Shown: positions 54,251 through 63,280 of the stretch, one piece after another | How the letters are laid out: each line of letters starts with the position of its first letter | Position numbering within the stretch: position 1 is the stretch's first letter | The notes under the pieces: generated by a model | The model's input: the letters and a program-made list of their open reading frames with translations, nothing else | Database searches by the model: none | What the model was told of the DNA's origin: nothing | Program-made: the position numbers and the translations under genes | Assembly: GCF_024339125.1 (NCBI RefSeq) | Contig: NZ_CP101417.1 | Coordinates: 2,553,001-2,617,000, forward strand | DNA from: Xanthomonas hortorum | GTDB lineage: Bacteria > Pseudomonadota > Gammaproteobacteria > Xanthomonadales > Xanthomonadaceae | Length of the DNA stretch: 64,000 bases | Direction of reading: 5' to 3'

Positions 54251-56001
54251 ATGATAAACGAGACGTTTCGTCTGCGTCACCATGCGCTCCGCTCCGCATC
54301 CTGGGTGTGTCGGCACTCACCTCGCTGCTGCTGGCAACGCCGGCCTTTGCAGGCGAGGTTTACTTAGATGGCCTGGCCACCGCACAGACGCATCAGAAAT
54401 TCATCGTGACCTACAAGGACGGCAGCACCGCGCTGGCCAGCCCCACCGCCTTGAGCACTTCGCTGCGAGACGCTGCACGCGCGGTTCCGGCCAAGGCCGG
54501 CAAGGCACTGGGCTTGAACTCGGTGCGCCGCCTGGCGCTGGGACCGGAGCTGGTCCAATCCACCCGCGCGCTGGACCGTCAGGAAGCAGAAACCCTGATG
54601 CGCCAGCTGGCCGCCGACCCCAACGTGCAGAGCGTGGAAGTCGATCAGATCCTGCATGCCACGCTGACCCCGAACGACACCCGCCTGTCCGAGCAGTGGG
54701 GCTTCGGCACCACCAACGCCGGCCTCAACATCCGCCCGGCCTGGGACAAGGCCACCGGCACCGGCGTGGTGGTGGCGGTGATCGATACCGGCATCACCAC
54801 CCATGCCGACCTCAACGCCAACATCCTGCCTGGCTACGACTTCGTCAGCGACGCGACCGCTGCGAGTGACGGCAATGGCCGCGACAGCAACCCGGCGGAC
54901 GAAGGCGACTGGTATGCCGCCAACGAATGCGGCACCGGCATTCCGGCCTCCAATTCCAGCTGGCACGGGACCCATGTGGCCGGCACGGTGGCTGCGGTGA
55001 CCAACAACAGCACCGGCGTGGCCGGCACGGCCTTCAACGCCAAGGTGGTACCGGTGCGCGTACTGGCCAAGTGCGGCGGCTCGTTGTCGGATATCTCCGA
55101 CGGCATCGTCTGGGCCTCGGGCGGCACGGTCAGTGGCATTCCGGCCAACGCCAATCCGGCCGAAGTCATCAACATGTCGCTCGGCGGCGGCGGCGCCTGT
55201 TCGTCCACCCTGCAGAACGCGATCAACGGCGCGGTCTCGCGCGGCACCACCGTGGTGGTGGCGGCCGGCAACGATTCGGCCAACGTCTCCGGCTCGTTGC
55301 CGGCCAACTGCGCCAATGTGATCGCGGTGGCTGCCACGACCTCGGCCGGTGCCAAGGCCAGCTTCTCCAACTTCGGTACCGGCATCGATGTGTCGGGGCC
55401 GGGTCAGGCGATCCTGTCCACGCTCAATAGCGGTACCACCACCCCGGGCAGTGCCAGCTACGCCTCTTATAACGGCACCTCGATGGCGGCGCCGCATGTG
55501 GCCGGTGTAGTCGCGCTGGTGCAGTCGGTTGAGCCGACCGCGTTGACGCCGGCAGCGGTGGAGACCTTGCTGAAGAACACTGCACGTGCGCTGCCTGGTG
55601 CTTGTTCGGGCGGTTGCGGTGCCGGCATCGTCAATGCCGATGCCGCAGTGACGGCAGCCATCAGTGGCAGTAACGGTGGTGGCGGTGGCGGAACCGGCAA
55701 CACGCTGACCAACGGCACCCCGGTCACCGGCCTGGGCGCTTCCACCGGCGCGGAGCTCAACTACACCATCGCGGTTCCGGCCGGCAGCGGCACGCTGACC
55801 GTGGCGATCAGTGGCGGCAGCGGCGATGCGGACCTGTACGTGCGTGCCGGCAGTGCGCCGACCGACAGCACCTACACCTGCCGCCCGTACCGCAGCGGCA
55901 ATGCCGAGACCTGCACCATCAGCGCGCCCTCGGGCACCTACTACGTGCGCGTCAAGGCTTACAGCACGTTCTCCGGTGTGACCCTGAGAGCCAGTTACTG
56001 A
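54251..56001 (+). CDS. Extracellular S8 subtilisin-like protease with a frameshift in the signal peptide
   Basis: Secreted serine protease. A good start at 54251 (AAGGGAA upstream) reads MINETFRLRHHALRSA, but after about 16 codons the frame is lost; the hydrophobic core LGVSALTSLLLATPAFAGEV continues in another frame, as if one base were missing near 54296-54300. From there the frame is open to 56001. It contains an I9-type propeptide (HQKFIVTYKDG to SVEVDQ), then the catalytic Asp (VAVIDTGI), His (SSWHGTHVAG) and Ser (NGTSMAAPHVAG). A Gly-rich linker and a PPC domain follow (GDADLYVRAGSAPTDSTYTC). An upstream ATG at 54094 opens the downstream frame but would give a 70-residue unusual leader. 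May be a pseudogene in this strain, or a sequencing error. Confidence 0.8.
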
Positions 56002-56010
56002 GGCCCGCGT

Positions 56011-56042
56011 CGGCACTGCCTGGCCGTTGTCAGGCAGTGCCG
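56011..56042 (+). terminator. Hairpin between the two protease genes
   Basis: Perfect 12-bp stem CGGCACTGCCTG / CAGGCAGTGCCG with an 8-base loop, ten bases after the first protease stop. No T-run follows. Confidence 0.6.
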
Positions 56043-56121
56043 GCCCGCCGCCCCGTAGCCGCGGTACCCCATCAGCGATGTATCGCCCACGTCTGCCATA
56101 TCGGCAGGCGCAGGGGATGTC

Positions 56122-57444
56122 ATGTACCCGACGCTGACCCCGAACGACACGCGTCTATCCGAGCAGTGGGGCTTCGGTACCACCGCATCGAGCATCAACG
56201 TACGTCCGGCCTGGGACACCGCCACCGGCACCGGCGTGGTGGTCGCAGTGATCGACACCGGCATCACCAGCCATCCGGATCTCAACGCGAACGTACTGCC
56301 GGGTTACGACTTCATCAGCGACGCGGCGCGGGCGCGCGACAACAACGGCCGTGACAACAATGCCGCCGACCAGGGCGACTGGCGCGCTGCCAATCAGTGC
56401 GGGACCGGCGTGCCGGCAGCCAATTCCAGCTGGCACGGCACCCACGTGGCCGGCACGATTGCCGCCGTCACCAACAACAGCACCGGCGTGGCCGGCACCG
56501 CGTTCAACGCGCGCATCGTGCCGATCCGTGCGCTGGGCCTGTGTGGCGGCACCACCTCCGACATCGCCGATGCGATCGTCTGGGCTTCCGGCGGAATGTT
56601 CTCGGGCGTTCCGGCCAATGCCAATCCGGCTGAAGTGATCAACATGTCGCTGGGCGGCAACGGTACGTGTTCCAGCACCTACCAGAACGCCATCAACGGC
56701 GCGGTTTCGCGCGGCACCACCGTGGTGGTGGCCGCCGGCAACAGCAATATGGATGTCTCCACCAGCGTACCAGCCAATTGCCCGAACGTGATCGCGGTGG
56801 CGGCCACCACCTCGTCCGGCGCCAAGGCCAGCTTCTCCAACTTCGGTAAGGGCGTGGATATCGCCGCGCCCGGGCAATCGATCGTGTCCACGCTCAATAC
56901 CGGCACCACGGTACCGGGCAACGCGGCGTACGCGGTATACAGCGGCACCTCGATGGCGGCGCCGCATGTGGCAGGCGTGGTGGCGTTGATGCAGTCGGTA
57001 GCACTGAATCCGCTGACCCCGGCAACGGTGAAGGCTCTGCTCAAGAGCAGCGCACGGCCACTGCCGGTCGCCTGCACCCAGGGCTGCGGGGCAGGGCTGG
57101 TGAATGCCGATGGCGCGGTGACGGCGGTGATCGATTCGACCACCTTGACCAGGGATGTGGCACGCACCGGGCTGAGCGCGGCGCTCTCCGATTCGTTGTA
57201 TTACCAGGTCAACGTGCCGGCCGGCACGCGCTCGCTCAAAGTGACGCTTGCCGGTGGCAGCGGCAATGCCGACCTCTCCGTGCGGGCGGGCGCGCTGCCC
57301 ACCGATGCTGCCTACAGCTGCCGCAGCATGCTGCCGGGCAATGGCGACAGCTGCACGCTGGCCGCGCCCGCGGCGGGCATCTATTACGTGCGCTTGAAGG
57401 CGACGCTGGGCTTTTCTGCGGTCAGCGTCACTGCGGCGTATTGA
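56122..57444 (+). CDS. S8 subtilisin-like protease lacking signal peptide and propeptide
   Basis: Paralogue of the upstream protease, 440 residues. It starts at the last residues of the propeptide (MYPTLTPNDTRLSEQWGFGTT) and has the full catalytic domain: Asp in VAVIDTGI, His in SSWHGTHVAG, Ser in SGTSMAAPHVAG. A PPC domain (GSGNADLSVRAGALPTDAAYSC) follows without the Gly-rich linker of the first copy. Directly upstream in frame there is no signal sequence, and a stop codon lies about 60 bases before the ATG. As read it could be neither exported nor chaperoned by its propeptide, so it is probably a 5'-truncated remnant of a tandem duplication. Confidence 0.8.
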   Translation: MYPTLTPNDTRLSEQWGFGTTASSINVRPAWDTATGTGVVVAVIDTGITSHPDLNANVLPGYDFISDAARARDNNGRDNNAADQGDWRAANQCGTGVPAANSSWHGTHVAGTIAAVTNNSTGVAGTAFNARIVPIRALGLCGGTTSDIADAIVWASGGMFSGVPANANPAEVINMSLGGNGTCSSTYQNAINGAVSRGTTVVVAAGNSNMDVSTSVPANCPNVIAVAATTSSGAKASFSNFGKGVDIAAPGQSIVSTLNTGTTVPGNAAYAVYSGTSMAAPHVAGVVALMQSVALNPLTPATVKALLKSSARPLPVACTQGCGAGLVNADGAVTAVIDSTTLTRDVARTGLSAALSDSLYYQVNVPAGTRSLKVTLAGGSGNADLSVRAGALPTDAAYSCRSMLPGNGDSCTLAAPAAGIYYVRLKATLGFSAVSVTAAY

Positions 57445-57644
57445 GCGATCCCGGCGCGATGGTGTTGCCGCGCCGGGCAGATGCTGAAACCTCTGGATCG
57501 CGAGCACTGGTCAGCGCACGTGGACGTGCGCTGCGACGTCGGTCAGAGGTCGCAGTGGTCGACTGCGATGCACACGGTAGGCACTGGGTTCTCAGTGTCG
57601 GCCGCGCGTACCGACCGGTGCGCGCGGCATCGTGGTGTATGCGC

Positions 57645-58118
57645 TTACTCGCACAGCAGACAGGCGCGCCCAGTCAGTGCGTGCAACAGCTGGTCGCCCG
57701 GCAATTCCAGCAATAAACCGCGTTGCCCTGCGTTGATCCACAGCGACGGTGCATCCAGCGCGGTGGCTTCGATCAGCACAGGCGCCGGGCGTTGCTGCCC
57801 GAGCGGGCTGATGCCGCCGACCTTGTAACCGGTGCGACGTTGCGCATCGGCCACCTCCATCATGCGCGCCGACTTGCCGCCGTATGCGTTGGCCAATTTC
57901 TTCAACGACACCCGGCGATCGCATGGGATCACCACGCACACGGCCTGGTCGTCGACCCAGGCCATCAGCGTTTTCAGCACCGTATGCGGCGCCAGCCCCA
58001 GCGCGTTGGCCGCTTGCAATCCCTTTGCGGCGGCATCGGCCTGGTACGCGTAGGGATGCAGCACATAGGCCACGCCGGCTGCGTCCAATGCTGCGGTCGC
58101 GCGGGTCGCCTTGCTCAT
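57645..58118 (-). CDS. ybaK: Cys-tRNA(Pro) deacylase YbaK
   Basis: Trans-editing protein of 157 residues that removes Cys mischarged on tRNA-Pro. Family blocks: GVAYVLHPYAYQADAAAKGLQAANALGL, HTVLKTLMAWVDDQAVCVVIPCDRRVSLKKLA with the catalytic Lys (VLKTL), and TGYKVGGISPLGQQRPAPVLI. Length is standard. It follows the asparaginase-like gene with a 4-base gap on the same strand. It is convergent with the protease genes; the 200 bp between hold no gene. Confidence 0.93.
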   Translation of the reverse strand: MSKATRATAALDAAGVAYVLHPYAYQADAAAKGLQAANALGLAPHTVLKTLMAWVDDQAVCVVIPCDRRVSLKKLANAYGGKSARMMEVADAQRRTGYKVGGISPLGQQRPAPVLIEATALDAPSLWINAGQRGLLLELPGDQLLHALTGRACLLCE

Positions 58119-58122
58119 CGCT

Positions 58123-58608
58123 TCAGAGCGACTCGAAGCGATTGGCAGCGACGTTCTTGCGCACGTTTTCCGGGTTCCAGATCCGCCCGTTCATGGTGAT
58201 ATACACGCCGGCCGGCAGCGACTGCACGGCGCCGACTGCGCAGCCGATATTGAATTCGGCATCCGAGCCGCGGAAGCGCGCCGGGTTGAGCGCGCCGGTC
58301 ATCACGATGGTCTTGTCGGCGATCGATTGCAGCACCTTGCCGGTTTCCACCATCGAATCGGTGCCGTGGGTGATCAGCACATGGCGCGTCGGCTGGGCGG
58401 CAATGGTGGCGCGCACCAGCTCGCGGTCGGCAGCGTTGATGTGCAGCGAATCCTTGCGGATGATCGGGATCACCGAGAAGCGGAAGGTCACGCCCAGTTC
58501 CTTGAGGATCTGGCCGATCTGCGGGTCGCCGATCTGGTAGTCCGATTTGTCGTCGAAGTAGATCTTGTCGATCGTGCCACCGGTGGTGACGATCAGGAGG
58601 TCTTCCAT
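58123..58608 (-). CDS. Single-domain asparaginase-like protein
   Basis: Protein of 161 residues corresponding to only the N-terminal domain of L-asparaginases. It has the first catalytic Thr (IVTTGGTIDKIYFDD) and the second catalytic block ITHGTDSMVETG with Thr and Asp, then IVMTGALNPARFRGSDAEFN. The C-terminal domain, which completes the active site between subunits in type I/II enzymes, is absent and no fragment of it follows. Such short proteins form a recognised asparaginase-domain group of unknown activity. The start ATG at 58608 follows GGATTCCCAGCA; it lies next to ybaK in one transcript. Confidence 0.8.
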   Translation of the reverse strand: MEDLLIVTTGGTIDKIYFDDKSDYQIGDPQIGQILKELGVTFRFSVIPIIRKDSLHINAADRELVRATIAAQPTRHVLITHGTDSMVETGKVLQSIADKTIVMTGALNPARFRGSDAEFNIGCAVGAVQSLPAGVYITMNGRIWNPENVRKNVAANRFESL

Positions 58609-58763
58609 TGCTGGGAATCCTTAAAGCGGGTGATGCAGTGTGAGATGCAAACGAGACGTCCCATGCTGCGATGAAGCAGGCGGGCGACGCAGCATCGGCG
58701 CGGTATAAAACGCGCGAGGGTCGCCATGATACGACCCCGGCGCGCGCGCTGCAGGACGCCGGG

Positions 58764-59108
58764 CTAGCCCGCCGCGCGCCGCTTGCCGAACCGTGCCGCC
58801 ACGCCCGGGCCGCTGACCAGCGCCACCACCAGCAGGGCCAGCAGCAATTCCAGCCACGCCAGCCCACGCGCTTGCGGCTGGCTCCATGCCGCCATCACGC
58901 CGTGACTGAACCAGCCCAGCGCGAACACCCCCGCCCAGAACCGCGCGCGCGCACTGCGCAGCGCCAGCGCGGCCATCAGCGCCGGCGGCAACGCGAACAC
59001 CAGCAGTGCCGCGGTGCGATGGCGGTCGTCGTGAAACCAGACCACGAACACCACCGCCAGCGCCAGCAGTGCGGCGGTCAGCATCCAATGCAGGGCGCGC
59101 AGGCTCAT
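58764..59108 (-). CDS. DUF2069 membrane protein
   Basis: Inner-membrane protein of 114 residues with about four helices (LLALAVVFVVWF, AALLVFALPPALMAALAL, FWAGVFALGWFSHGVMAAW, WLELLLALLVVALVSG). FALGWFSHGVMAAW is the DUF2069 core; these genes are commonly next to wrbA, as here (ATGA overlap). No function is known. It is second in the wrbA-DUF2069 pair. Confidence 0.85.
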   Translation of the reverse strand: MSLRALHWMLTAALLALAVVFVVWFHDDRHRTAALLVFALPPALMAALALRSARARFWAGVFALGWFSHGVMAAWSQPQARGLAWLELLLALLVVALVSGPGVAARFGKRRAAG

Positions 59109-59701
59109 GGGCTGGCCAGCCGCCGCGCGATATCGGCGACCCGGCGGCCGAGCGCGCGCGCCAGCAGGGCTTCGTCGTCACTGGGCTGCGGGTCGCCGCC
59201 GGCGCCGGACACATGGCTGGCGCCATAAGGCGTGCCGCCGCTGGTGGTGTGGCTCAGCGCAGCTTCGGTAAACGGAATGCCGACGATCAGGCAGCCGTGA
59301 TGCAACAGCGGCAACTGCATCGACAACAGCGTGGATTCCTGGCCGCCGTGCATCGAGGCGGTGGAGGTGAACACGCCTGCCGGTTTGCCGGCCAGGGTGC
59401 CGCTGGCCCATTCGGCGCCCAGGCTGTCGAGAAAATGCTTCATTGGCGCGGCCATGTTGCCGAAGCGGGTCGGGCTGCCCAGCAGCAGCCCGCTGCAGTC
59501 GGCCAGATCGGCCTTGTCCACATACGGCGCGCCATCGTCCGGCACCGGCGGGGCGCTGGTTTGGGTGACCGCCGCCACCGGCGGTACCGTGCGCAGCCGC
59601 GCGCTCATGCCGGGCACTTCGCCGATGCCGCGCGCGATCTGCCGCGCCAGCCGCGCCACCGAACCGCCACGGCTGTAATACAGCACCAGAATCTCCGCCA
59701 T
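59105..59701 (-). CDS. wrbA: NAD(P)H:quinone oxidoreductase WrbA
   Basis: FMN flavodoxin-like quinone reductase of 198 residues. The FMN-phosphate loop is LYYSRGGSVARLA, the ring-binding loops are SPTRFGNMAAPMKHFLD and STASMHGGQESTLLSMQLPLLHHG, and the end has GTPYGASHVSG. It reduces quinones by two electrons, avoiding semiquinones. ATG at 59701 (MAEILVLYYS) is the family start. It diverges from the yihY gene by 109 bp and overlaps the DUF2069 gene. Confidence 0.93.
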   Translation of the reverse strand: MAEILVLYYSRGGSVARLARQIARGIGEVPGMSARLRTVPPVAAVTQTSAPPVPDDGAPYVDKADLADCSGLLLGSPTRFGNMAAPMKHFLDSLGAEWASGTLAGKPAGVFTSTASMHGGQESTLLSMQLPLLHHGCLIVGIPFTEAALSHTTSGGTPYGASHVSGAGGDPQPSDDEALLARALGRRVADIARRLASP

Positions 59702-59810
59702 CGCGCATCTACCGCTTGTGAGTTGCCGCAGTATCGGCGATGGCGTGGTCGGGCTGCACGCCGCAGGTGCGACAAGGCCGCGATGACGGCGCATCGGGTA
59801 CCCTTGCGCG

Positions 59811-61088
59811 ATGTCGCGTGTGAACAAACTCCACCAATGGAAAGAACGTCTGCGCGACCGCGCGCGGACGGTCAGTTTCGGCCGTTTCCTGTGGCGCCGC
59901 TTTCTCGATGACCGCCTGTTCCAGGCCGCCGCGTCGCTCGCCTACACCACGGTATTCGCGCTGGTGCCGTTGGCGATCGTGGTATTCGGGGTGCTGTCGG
60001 CGTTTCCGGCCTTCAACGAGTGGAAGGACGCGCTGACCGATTTCATCTTCAACAACTTCGTGCCCGGCGCAGCGCGCTCGGTGCAGAACTATCTCAACCG
60101 TTCGCTGGAAGATCTGGGCAAGTTCACCGTGGCCGGTATGGTCGCGCTGGTGGCCTCGTTGCTGATCACCCTGCACAGCATCGAGCAGACCTTCAACAGC
60201 ATCTGGCGGGTGGCCGCCGCACGACCGAAGGTGACGCGCTTCCTGATCTATTGGACCGTGCTGACCCTGGGCACGATGCTGGCCGCCGCCTCGATGGCAA
60301 TGGCCGCGTATGTGTTCGCGCTGCCGCTGTTCCGTACCACCGAAGGCCAGTGGCTGGCCGAATTCGCCTGGCGGCTGGCGCCGATGGCGGTGGAGTTCGT
60401 TTGCATCGTGCTGATCTACCGTGTGGTACCGCAGCATGCGGTGCGCCTGCGACATGCGCTGCCGGGCGCGCTGCTGGCGGTGATCCTGATGGAGATCGTC
60501 AAGTGGGGCTTCGGTTTTTATCTGGGCAATTTCCAGACCTATCAACGCATCTACGGCGCGTTGTCGGCGCTGCCGATCCTGCTGTTGTGGATCTATCTGA
60601 GCTGGGTGTCGGTGTTGCTGGGCGCGTCGTTGGCCTCGTCGATGGCGGCGTTCCGCTATCAACCCGAAGCCATGCGCCTGCCGCCGGGCTTTGAAATCTA
60701 TGGCTTGTTGCGTTTGCTCGGCCGTTTTCGCCAGGCGCGTATCCACGGCAACGGTCTCGACGAAGACCGCATCCTGGCGCTGGAACCCATGCTCACCGAC
60801 ACGCTGATGCAGGAGCTGCTGTGCGAGCTCAAACGCATCCGCCTGCTGCGCCGCGACGAACGTGGGCATTGGTTGCTGGCGCGCGATCTGGACGTGGTGC
60901 CGCTGGCCGAACTCTACGAAAGCTGCCAACTGCGCGTGCCGATCGAAGACCGCCCGTTGCCGTGTCGCGACGATGCCTATGGCCAGGCCGCCGCCGCTGC
61001 GCTGGAACAATTGCGTCAACCGCTGCGCAGCGTGCTGGCGCAACCGGTCGGCGACCTCTACACCCATCTTCCCGGAGATCTTCCATGA
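59811..61088 (+). CDS. YihY/BrkB family inner-membrane protein
   Basis: Protein of 425 residues. The first 285 are the YihY domain with six membrane helices (AASLAYTTVFALVPLAIVVF, MVALVASLLITLHSIEQTFNSIW, LIYWTVLTLGTMLAAAS, the LLLWIYLSWVSVLLGASLAS end). The C-terminal 140 residues are soluble and helical (LDEDRILALEPMLTDTLMQEL...). Older names such as ribonuclease BN are wrong for this family; function is unknown. The stop overlaps the tlpA-like start by ATGA. Confidence 0.9.
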   Translation: MSRVNKLHQWKERLRDRARTVSFGRFLWRRFLDDRLFQAAASLAYTTVFALVPLAIVVFGVLSAFPAFNEWKDALTDFIFNNFVPGAARSVQNYLNRSLEDLGKFTVAGMVALVASLLITLHSIEQTFNSIWRVAAARPKVTRFLIYWTVLTLGTMLAAASMAMAAYVFALPLFRTTEGQWLAEFAWRLAPMAVEFVCIVLIYRVVPQHAVRLRHALPGALLAVILMEIVKWGFGFYLGNFQTYQRIYGALSALPILLLWIYLSWVSVLLGASLASSMAAFRYQPEAMRLPPGFEIYGLLRLLGRFRQARIHGNGLDEDRILALEPMLTDTLMQELLCELKRIRLLRRDERGHWLLARDLDVVPLAELYESCQLRVPIEDRPLPCRDDAYGQAAAAALEQLRQPLRSVLAQPVGDLYTHLPGDLP

Positions 61089-61696
61089 CCTTGCGCCTTG
61101 TGCGCGGCGCCTGTGCGCTGCTGTTGCCGCTGTTGTTGATGACCGCCTGCAAGCCCACCGGCGAGGGCGCCCCCGCCGCCGACACCGGCACTGCGCCTGC
61201 AGCGACCCCCCAGGTGCCGGACAAACCGGCCGCAGCCGCAGACCCGGCAACTGCGCCCGATACCTCGGTGGTGCAGCAGACCGCCGAGATGCCGAAGTTG
61301 TCGCTGCCTACCGTCACTGGCGAGGCCTACGACCTGGCTGCGCATCGCGGCAAGTGGGTGGTGGTCAATTTCTGGGCCACCTGGTGCGCACCGTGCCTGA
61401 AGGAGATGCCGGAGCTGTCGGCGCTGCACACCATGCGCGACAGCATCGAAGTGGTGGGCCTGGCCTACGAAGACATCACCAGCGCCGACATGCAGGCGTT
61501 TCTGAAAGATCACCCGGTGTCGTATCCGGTGGCCATTCTCGACCCTTACCAGCCGCCACAGGACTTCGCCACGCCGCGCGGCTTGCCGATGACCTATTTG
61601 ATCGGCCCGGATGGCAAGGTCGCCAAGCAGTTCCTCGGCCCGGTCACCGCGCGCGATATCGAAACCGCCGTGGGCATCACCGGCAAGGCCGGCTGA
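61085..61696 (+). CDS. TlpA-like thioredoxin-fold lipoprotein
   Basis: Envelope thiol-disulfide protein of 203 residues. The signal peptide ends in a lipobox LLMTAC (Cys22). A Pro/Ala-rich linker reaches residue 65, then the TlpA/ResA fold: VVNFWATWCAPCLKEMPEL with the redox pair Cys101 and Cys104, and the cis-Pro loop GLPMTYLIGPDG. Likely a periplasmic reductant for disulfides or apocytochromes. Coupled to yihY upstream and to acyP downstream (TGATG). Confidence 0.88.
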   Translation: MTLRLVRGACALLLPLLLMTACKPTGEGAPAADTGTAPAATPQVPDKPAAAADPATAPDTSVVQQTAEMPKLSLPTVTGEAYDLAAHRGKWVVVNFWATWCAPCLKEMPELSALHTMRDSIEVVGLAYEDITSADMQAFLKDHPVSYPVAILDPYQPPQDFATPRGLPMTYLIGPDGKVAKQFLGPVTARDIETAVGITGKAG

Positions 61697-61962
61697 TGCA
61701 GGCGGCGCGCTTCGTCGTCACCGGGGTGGTGCAGGGCGTGTGGTTCCGCGCCTCCACCCGCGAACGAGCGCTTGCACTGGGCGTGCGCGGACATGCGCGC
61801 AATCAGGCGGACGGCAGCCTGGAAGTGATCGCCGCCGGTACCGATGCCGCGTTGAACGCGCTGGAAACCTGGCTCTGGCAGGGCCCGCCAGCGGCCAAGG
61901 TCGCGACCGTTATACGCACGCCTTGCGCGATGCCGCCGACTGAAGACTTTGTAACTGGCTGA
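61696..61962 (+). CDS. acyP: Acylphosphatase
   Basis: Small enzyme of 88 residues hydrolysing carboxyl-phosphate bonds. The phosphate loop GVVQGVWFRAST includes catalytic Arg18, and Asn36 is in GHARNQADGSLEV. The core fold is complete up to QGPPAAKV; the last 15 residues (IRTPCAMPPTEDFVTG) match the usual end. The start codon overlaps the tlpA stop by one base. Third gene of yihY-tlpA-acyP. Confidence 0.92.
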   Translation: MQAARFVVTGVVQGVWFRASTRERALALGVRGHARNQADGSLEVIAAGTDAALNALETWLWQGPPAAKVATVIRTPCAMPPTEDFVTG

Positions 61963-62047
61963 GCATTCGCCGTTGGAGCAGGGCAACAGACTTGCATGGC
62001 CTCGCCGATAACCTTCTCAACGCGATCACAGCGTGCAGGGGGAATGT

Positions 62048-63280
62048 ATGGCCGCTCCATCTCAAGACCGCAATGACAGGCACGTGTCGCCTGCACACCG
62101 CAGCAACCGTCAACTGACGCAGCTCGCGCCGTGGTTGTATCTCGGCGTGCTGCTGGGCAGCGGCTGGTTGTTGTTCCTGCAACCGCAGACCCGCGTGCTG
62201 CAACCCGAGCAAGCGGCGACGAGCTGGCTGCTGGCCTGGATCTTCGGCGGCATAGTGATTGGCGCGCTGCTGTGGAGCCTGCGGCTGGCGCGCGACGGCC
62301 TGGGCCAGGCGTCTTCGGCCAGCTATCCCATGTCTGCACGCCTGCCCGATTCGTGGACGGACGCCTACGCCGCCTTGCTGCGCCCGGCTAACGCTGCGCC
62401 GCTCTCCGCGCCCAAGCCCGACCCGGCCGATACCCAGCGCGGCGCGGCCTGGCACCGGTTCGGCGGCGGCATGCTCAGCGTGGAAAACTTCGATCCCAAC
62501 GACGCCACCCGCGCGCCCTGGGACAACCTGGACGCGCAGACCTGCATCGCCCGTCTGGACGATGTGCGCCCGGCCTGGCAGAACGCCAGCGCCAACCGCG
62601 CGCTGCAGCAGGAGCGTCGCTACTGGCTGGATGTGGTGCTGTCGCTGCTCGATCACGGCGTCACCCGCCCGCTGCAGGACGGCTATCTACCCGATACCGC
62701 CACGCTGCGTACCGAGCGCTTCCTGCTCGGCGCCGACGCCGGCCCGATCGTGCTGGCCGATGTGCCGGCGTTGTTCGCACGCCGACTGGCACTGGCCATC
62801 GAGACCATGCCGACCCCGCAGCGCGAGGCCGCTGGCGTGCAGTGGCGTTTGCTACAGCAACTGCACGGTCTGGTCGCCGAAAGCCGCATGCTGGACGAGC
62901 GTTCGCAGGTCATCCAGGTGCTGGCGTGGAATCCGGACGTGGATCTGGATCAGGTCGAAGTGGCTTATATCCTGGCCGCCGAGTACCGCCAGGGCATGCG
63001 CGACTGGTTGCGCCGCGCCGCGCTGGTGCGTCTGCCCGACAGCGCACTGCGCCTGGACGAAGTGCTGCTGTCGTCCTGTAGCCCGCTCGGCGCGCAGGCC
63101 GACGACGTCGACTACATCGAGGCGATGCGTCCGCTGCACCGTGGTTTCATGCAACTGTTCAGTCAGCGCCTGAGCCAGTTGGTGCTGCAGGCCGAGCAGG
63201 CCGAGCGTCAGACCGGCCTGTATCCGTTGCCGCGGACCACCGCTGCCAGCGACGAACTCTCTCAGGACTGGCCGGCGTAA
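62048..63280 (+). CDS. Uncharacterised protein with two N-terminal membrane segments
   Basis: I do not recognise this 410-residue protein. ATG at 62048 is preceded by GGGGGAA. The N-terminus has two hydrophobic helices (about 27-47, LAPWLYLGVLLGSGWLLFL, and 63-80, LLAWIFGGIVIGALLWSL), so it is anchored in the inner membrane with a long soluble domain. The rest is helical and acidic with little low complexity (DVDLDQVEVAYILAAEYRQGMRDWLRRAALV). It ends within the 3' end of ppk2 on the other strand (19-bp convergent overlap). Confidence 0.7.
   Translation: MAAPSQDRNDRHVSPAHRSNRQLTQLAPWLYLGVLLGSGWLLFLQPQTRVLQPEQAATSWLLAWIFGGIVIGALLWSLRLARDGLGQASSASYPMSARLPDSWTDAYAALLRPANAAPLSAPKPDPADTQRGAAWHRFGGGMLSVENFDPNDATRAPWDNLDAQTCIARLDDVRPAWQNASANRALQQERRYWLDVVLSLLDHGVTRPLQDGYLPDTATLRTERFLLGADAGPIVLADVPALFARRLALAIETMPTPQREAAGVQWRLLQQLHGLVAESRMLDERSQVIQVLAWNPDVDLDQVEVAYILAAEYRQGMRDWLRRAALVRLPDSALRLDEVLLSSCSPLGAQADDVDYIEAMRPLHRGFMQLFSQRLSQLVLQAEQAERQTGLYPLPRTTAASDELSQDWPA

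Noticed and set aside
54364..57507. Two long minus-strand frames opposite the proteases
   Set aside because: Gly/His/Arg-rich shadows; similar to each other only because the proteases are paralogues.
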